Source of the DNA: Beroe forskalii
Lineage: Eukaryota; Ctenophora; Nuda; Beroida; Beroidae
NCBI GenBank assembly: GCA_011033025.1
Contig: WFMF01000152.1
Span: 1 to 64,000, forward strand
Reading direction: 5' to 3'
Length of the DNA stretch: 64,000 bases
Shown piece by piece: positions 61,155-64,000 of the stretch (the stretch's first letter is position 1; each line of letters begins with the position of its first letter). Below the pieces are notes generated by a model, which made no database searches, was not told the origin of the DNA, and saw only the letters and a program-made list of their open reading frames with translations. Made by a program: the position numbers and the translations under genes.

Positions 61155-61604
61155 TTAAAGCCAATGAAGTGATTTGAGGTGTTCAGTTTTAGGGTCTCTT
61201 TTCCTTAGGCCAAGAATAGCTGCACATGCCCTGTTTTGTATGTTCTGCAGGGTTCTTAAGTTATTGGAGTGAGTTCCATAATAGAGGGAATTGCAATAAT
61301 CAAGGGAAGAAATGACAACAGCTTGTACCAGTTGTTGCATTTGTTCAGCAGAAAGAAATGATTTCATCTTGCACAGTTTTCTGAGGCTATGGAGGCATTT
61401 TACTTTGAGCTTATCAACCTGAGGGGTGAATGTCAGTGATGAATCTAGGTGGAATCCTAAGTTCTTAGCTGTTGAGACAAGTCTTAGACAGATTTCTGGG
61501 GTTATGAAAAGACCGTGTGTTTGTAGCTTGGAGAGGGTGCTGTGGCTCCCAAAAACAATTATCTCTGTTTTTCCAGGGTTCAGTTGAAGATAATGAGACT
61601 TCAT
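61155..61604 (-). pseudogene. Retrotransposon ORF2, RT thumb region
   Basis: 149-residue frame: LQLNPGKTEIIVFG (RT motif D region), KNLGFHLDSSLTF (motif E region), LDYCNSLYYG and LQNIQNRACAAILGL, all standard in CR1/Jockey-type RTs. It is offset from the palm segment by a frameshift near 61602 and ends at a frameshift-induced stop. Confidence 0.75.
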
Positions 61605-62038
61605 CCAGTTGTTGATAGCTTTGAAGCAAAGGGTATGTCAGTTGCCATAATTTGATACTCCTTGTCTGGCTTGAAAGATTTGAATACCTGGTGATCATCA
61701 GCAAAGCCATGGACATTGAACAGCACAGAGTTTATGGTGTTGTAGATGGAACGGATGTATATGTTGAAAAGAATTGGACCAAGAACAGAGCCTTGTGGAA
61801 CACCAAAGTGAATGGTAATTTCAATTGATTCAGTATTCCCTATTTTGACTTTCTGACAACGTCCAGATAAGTAACACTGGAACCATTTTAAGGCAGTACC
61901 AGTGATTCCAATTTCTTTCTCCAGAATGGACAGCAACTTTTGATGATCTACAGTGTCAAAAGCAGCTGACAAGTCAAGAAGCATGACAACTGTAGCTATA
62001 CCACTTTCATCAGAGGCAATGAGAAGATCATTAACCAC
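61601..62038 (-). pseudogene. Retrotransposon ORF2, RT palm region
   Basis: 145-residue frame: LLDLSAAFDTVDHQKLL (motif A with the first catalytic Asp), GVPQGSVLGPILFNIYI (motif B) and GFADDHQVF (motif C, catalytic Asp pair intact). The catalytic core is conserved. It is separated from the endonuclease frame by a frameshift near 62040. Confidence 0.8.
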
Positions 62039-62043
62039 CCTAA

Positions 62044-63705
62044 TTAGAAGTGTTTCAGTGCTGAAGTGTTTTTTATATGCTGATTGGTTATCAATATTGA
62101 GGTTGTTTTGCTCAAGTGATCATTCAACCTTCTTTGGACTACTTTCTCAATGATCTTTCCAACAAAAGCCAAGTTTGACACAGGCCTGTAGTTTTTGAAG
62201 GTGTTTATGTCCAATGAGCTGCCTTTGATGAGAGGGGTGAGGTGGGCAGATTTGACATTTTCCATAGATCCACTTGCCAGAGATGCATTAACAATCTGAC
62301 AAAGGTAGGGTATGAAAAGATCTGAGTTTTCTGAGAGTAGAACAGCTGGGATGGGATCAAGATCACAAGACTTGATGTTGGTGTCAGTGAGAATATCTTT
62401 GATTTCTTGATATGTTGCTGGCTCAAAGATTGCAAGAGATTTTCCCAAGAAAGATTGTGTTGTATCAGATGTTTCATGATGATCTGGAAATGAATTCCTT
62501 ATTTTCTCTATTTTTGAAGTGAAGTAGGAGTTGAATTCATCAACGGTCTCTTGAATATTGTTGTTGGAACTTGGGAGTGTGAGGCATCTGTCATTGTCCA
62601 AAAATGTATCAACGAACTGGAACAAACTCTTCTGAGAGTAGTTATATTTTTTGAAATGATTGCTAAAGTATTCTCTCTTTTTCTTAGCAGCTAGTTCATT
62701 ACAGTAACTCCTGAGGTGTTCGAAAACAATTCTGTCTGCATCTGCCAATGACTTTTTCCATACCTTTTCAGCTCTTCTTCTCCTTGCTCTTGCAGCTTTA
62801 TATGCTGAGTCAAACCATTTTGAATCTGGTATGTCTCGAATCCATTTTTCCAATAGAGGTGCATGACTTTTCAGAGTGCAATGGACTATGTTGTTATAAT
62901 CGAGAATAAGTTCTGGAAACGGTTTGCCAGTTTCTGAGAGTGTTGAAAGTTTTTCTTTCAGTTCAGACCTAAAGACATTTCTGTCAATGTTCTTTATGTT
63001 TCTGAACGATATTTTCTTTCTGTCCTCTGATGGGAGTGCCTTAATGCTGAGAGTGAAGGACAGACAAAAATGGTCGCAAGTGGGGAATTCATCAGGCATA
63101 TGCAAGGCAGTGACTTTGTTTTTGGCAAGGATGTTGTGGGTTGCAATCACTATATCAAGTGTGTGTCCTGAGATGTGTGTTGGACCGTTGCAAAATTGAT
63201 TGAGACCAAAGTCAGAAATGAGTTTGTCAAGCTCTCTTTGATGCTTGCTAGCTTCGTCCATATGGATGTTAAAGTCGCCACAGATAAGGATTTGGTCTGA
63301 TTTAGTAAATAAGTCACCAAGGAACACTTCAAAATCATGAATAAATGTTGATACAGGGCCAGTTCTATAAACACAGGAGCAGAGAAGGAACTTTTTGTTA
63401 GGTAGTTTGACCTTGAGAGTAACAGATTCAAATGTTGGAATGTTGCTGATGAATAGTTTCACTACCTTTATGCTACAAGACTTGTACAGAATACCAACAC
63501 CACCACCTCTAGTGTTTGGACGATGGAGGTGATGAACATCATATCCATGAGCTTTGATAGTTGCGGTTACATGATTTTTAGAGTCAGTGAGCCATGTTTC
63601 CTGGATAAATGCTATTTGTGGGTCCTCTGTGGATAAATATTCCATGACTGGATCAACTTTGTTGTTTAATGACCTAACATTCCAGGAGAGACATTTTAAA
63701 CTCAC
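62044..63705 (-). pseudogene. Retrotransposon ORF2, AP-type endonuclease and RT N-terminus
   Basis: 553-codon frame. Endonuclease motifs: WN (8-9), QETW (35-38, E36), GDFNIH (143-148), LDIVIATHN (183-191) and CDH (210-212); all catalytic residues are present. A linker rich in Lys/Arg/Phe follows, then NYRPVSNLAFVGKIIEKVVQ, an early RT motif. The first codon is GTG and the frame stays open upstream, so a start here is not certain. The C-terminal ~15 residues are out of the true frame. On its own the endonuclease could be translated. Confidence 0.8.
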
Positions 63706-63737
63706 ACTGTTGTTATGATCAGAGATGTGGAAGGTTT

Positions 63738-64000
63738 TTACATGTTTTTTGAATTATAGAACTTTATTGACTTCTTCAGCTTGTCTTGTGCAGCCTGATA
63801 GGTTGGACATTCAAGCGATGATGCCTCATGAGTGTGGGAAAATGAAGATTTACCATTCTTGCAGTTAATACAGGTTGGAACAAAGTCTGTTTCATTACAG
63901 GATTTGCAGTCACCAGTTTTGTGCTCACCAGCGCACTTAGCACAGACTGGTTTGGCTGCTTGGCACTTGTCCTGGTAGTGATGGAATTTCTGGCAGTTGT
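63738..64000 (-). pseudogene. Retrotransposon gag-like C-terminus with zinc knuckles, partial
   Basis: Open frame from the window edge to TAA at 63740-63738. It has a perfect CX2CX4HX4C knuckle (CNNCQKFHHYQDKC), a CX2CX3HX4C knuckle (CAKCAGEHKTGDC) and a further Cys pair cluster (CKSC...CINC). Compared with copy A, the end carries one extra base in ATAAAG and one in the A-run before CATGTA, which cause the early stop. Without them the frame would lead toward the endonuclease frame. Confidence 0.7.

Larger units (their letters stand above)
60640..64000 (-). mobile_element. Non-LTR retrotransposon, copy B (3' part)
   Basis: In minus-strand order: zinc knuckles (64000-63738), endonuclease plus start of RT (63705-62044), RT palm (62038-61601), RT thumb and C-terminus (61604-60866), 3' UTR and (TTA)n tail. 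Same family as copy A at 28.8-30.5 kb. An AP-type endonuclease, a FADD reverse transcriptase and a KLWNSLP tail place it with CR1/Jockey-like elements. Three frameshifts make it inactive, but otherwise it is well preserved, so it is fairly young. The 5' end lies beyond the window. Confidence 0.85.

Overview
The window is metazoan nuclear DNA. The genes are split by GT-AG introns, one recognisable housekeeping gene (a pyruvate dehydrogenase phosphatase) is spread over seven exons, and most of the rest is repeats, non-LTR retrotransposons and small inverted-repeat elements. An aquatic invertebrate is a reasonable guess, but the sequence does not fix the phylum. Gene density is very low.

Layout. 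1-6.2 kb: short-period arrays, a strand-switching (palindromic) satellite at the left edge and a foldback element around a CCCGGGAGT minisatellite. 6.2-9.1 kb: degraded LINE tail and small MITE-like repeats. 9.1-17.5 kb: two related foldback elements built from a ~20-bp ATTGTTATTCTAAGGGTCCT array. The second is a nearly symmetric palindrome with a 10-bp flanking direct repeat, interrupted by a tRNA-derived SINE. 18.35-23.18 kb: PDP-type PP2C phosphatase on the minus strand, with catalytic residues intact and the 5' exon not seen. 25.4-28.8 kb: minisatellites and a 230-310 bp satellite with higher-order structure. 28.8-30.5 kb: 5' part of a non-LTR retrotransposon (PHD-like ORF, then gag-like zinc knuckles). 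30.5-34.4 kb: homopolymer-inflated sequence that looks like a base-calling or assembly artefact. 35.3-38.9 kb: old inverted-repeat element, LINE tail relic, minisatellites. 39.7-51.4 kb: pieces of a minus-strand ankyrin-repeat gene, one exon of which has been copied several times together with a GTTAACAGAAAGTGGGG minisatellite.

The most interesting stretch is 41.95-49.95 kb: a large inverted duplication (arms ~2.5 and ~2.85 kb, spacer ~2.7 kb). Each arm carries a copy of a small two-exon secreted-peptide gene. The right copy is complete: signal peptide, acidic propeptide, Lys-Arg cleavage site, 27-residue product with a CX8C loop, stop, AATAAA. The left copy has lost the coding segment for the cysteine loop by deletion. 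A 1.5-kb MITE flanked by TTAA sits in the spacer.

51.4-60.6 kb has no recognised gene, only minisatellites. 60.64-64 kb holds the 3' part of a second copy of the same retrotransposon, in the opposite orientation, with endonuclease, reverse transcriptase and C-terminal region broken by frameshifts.
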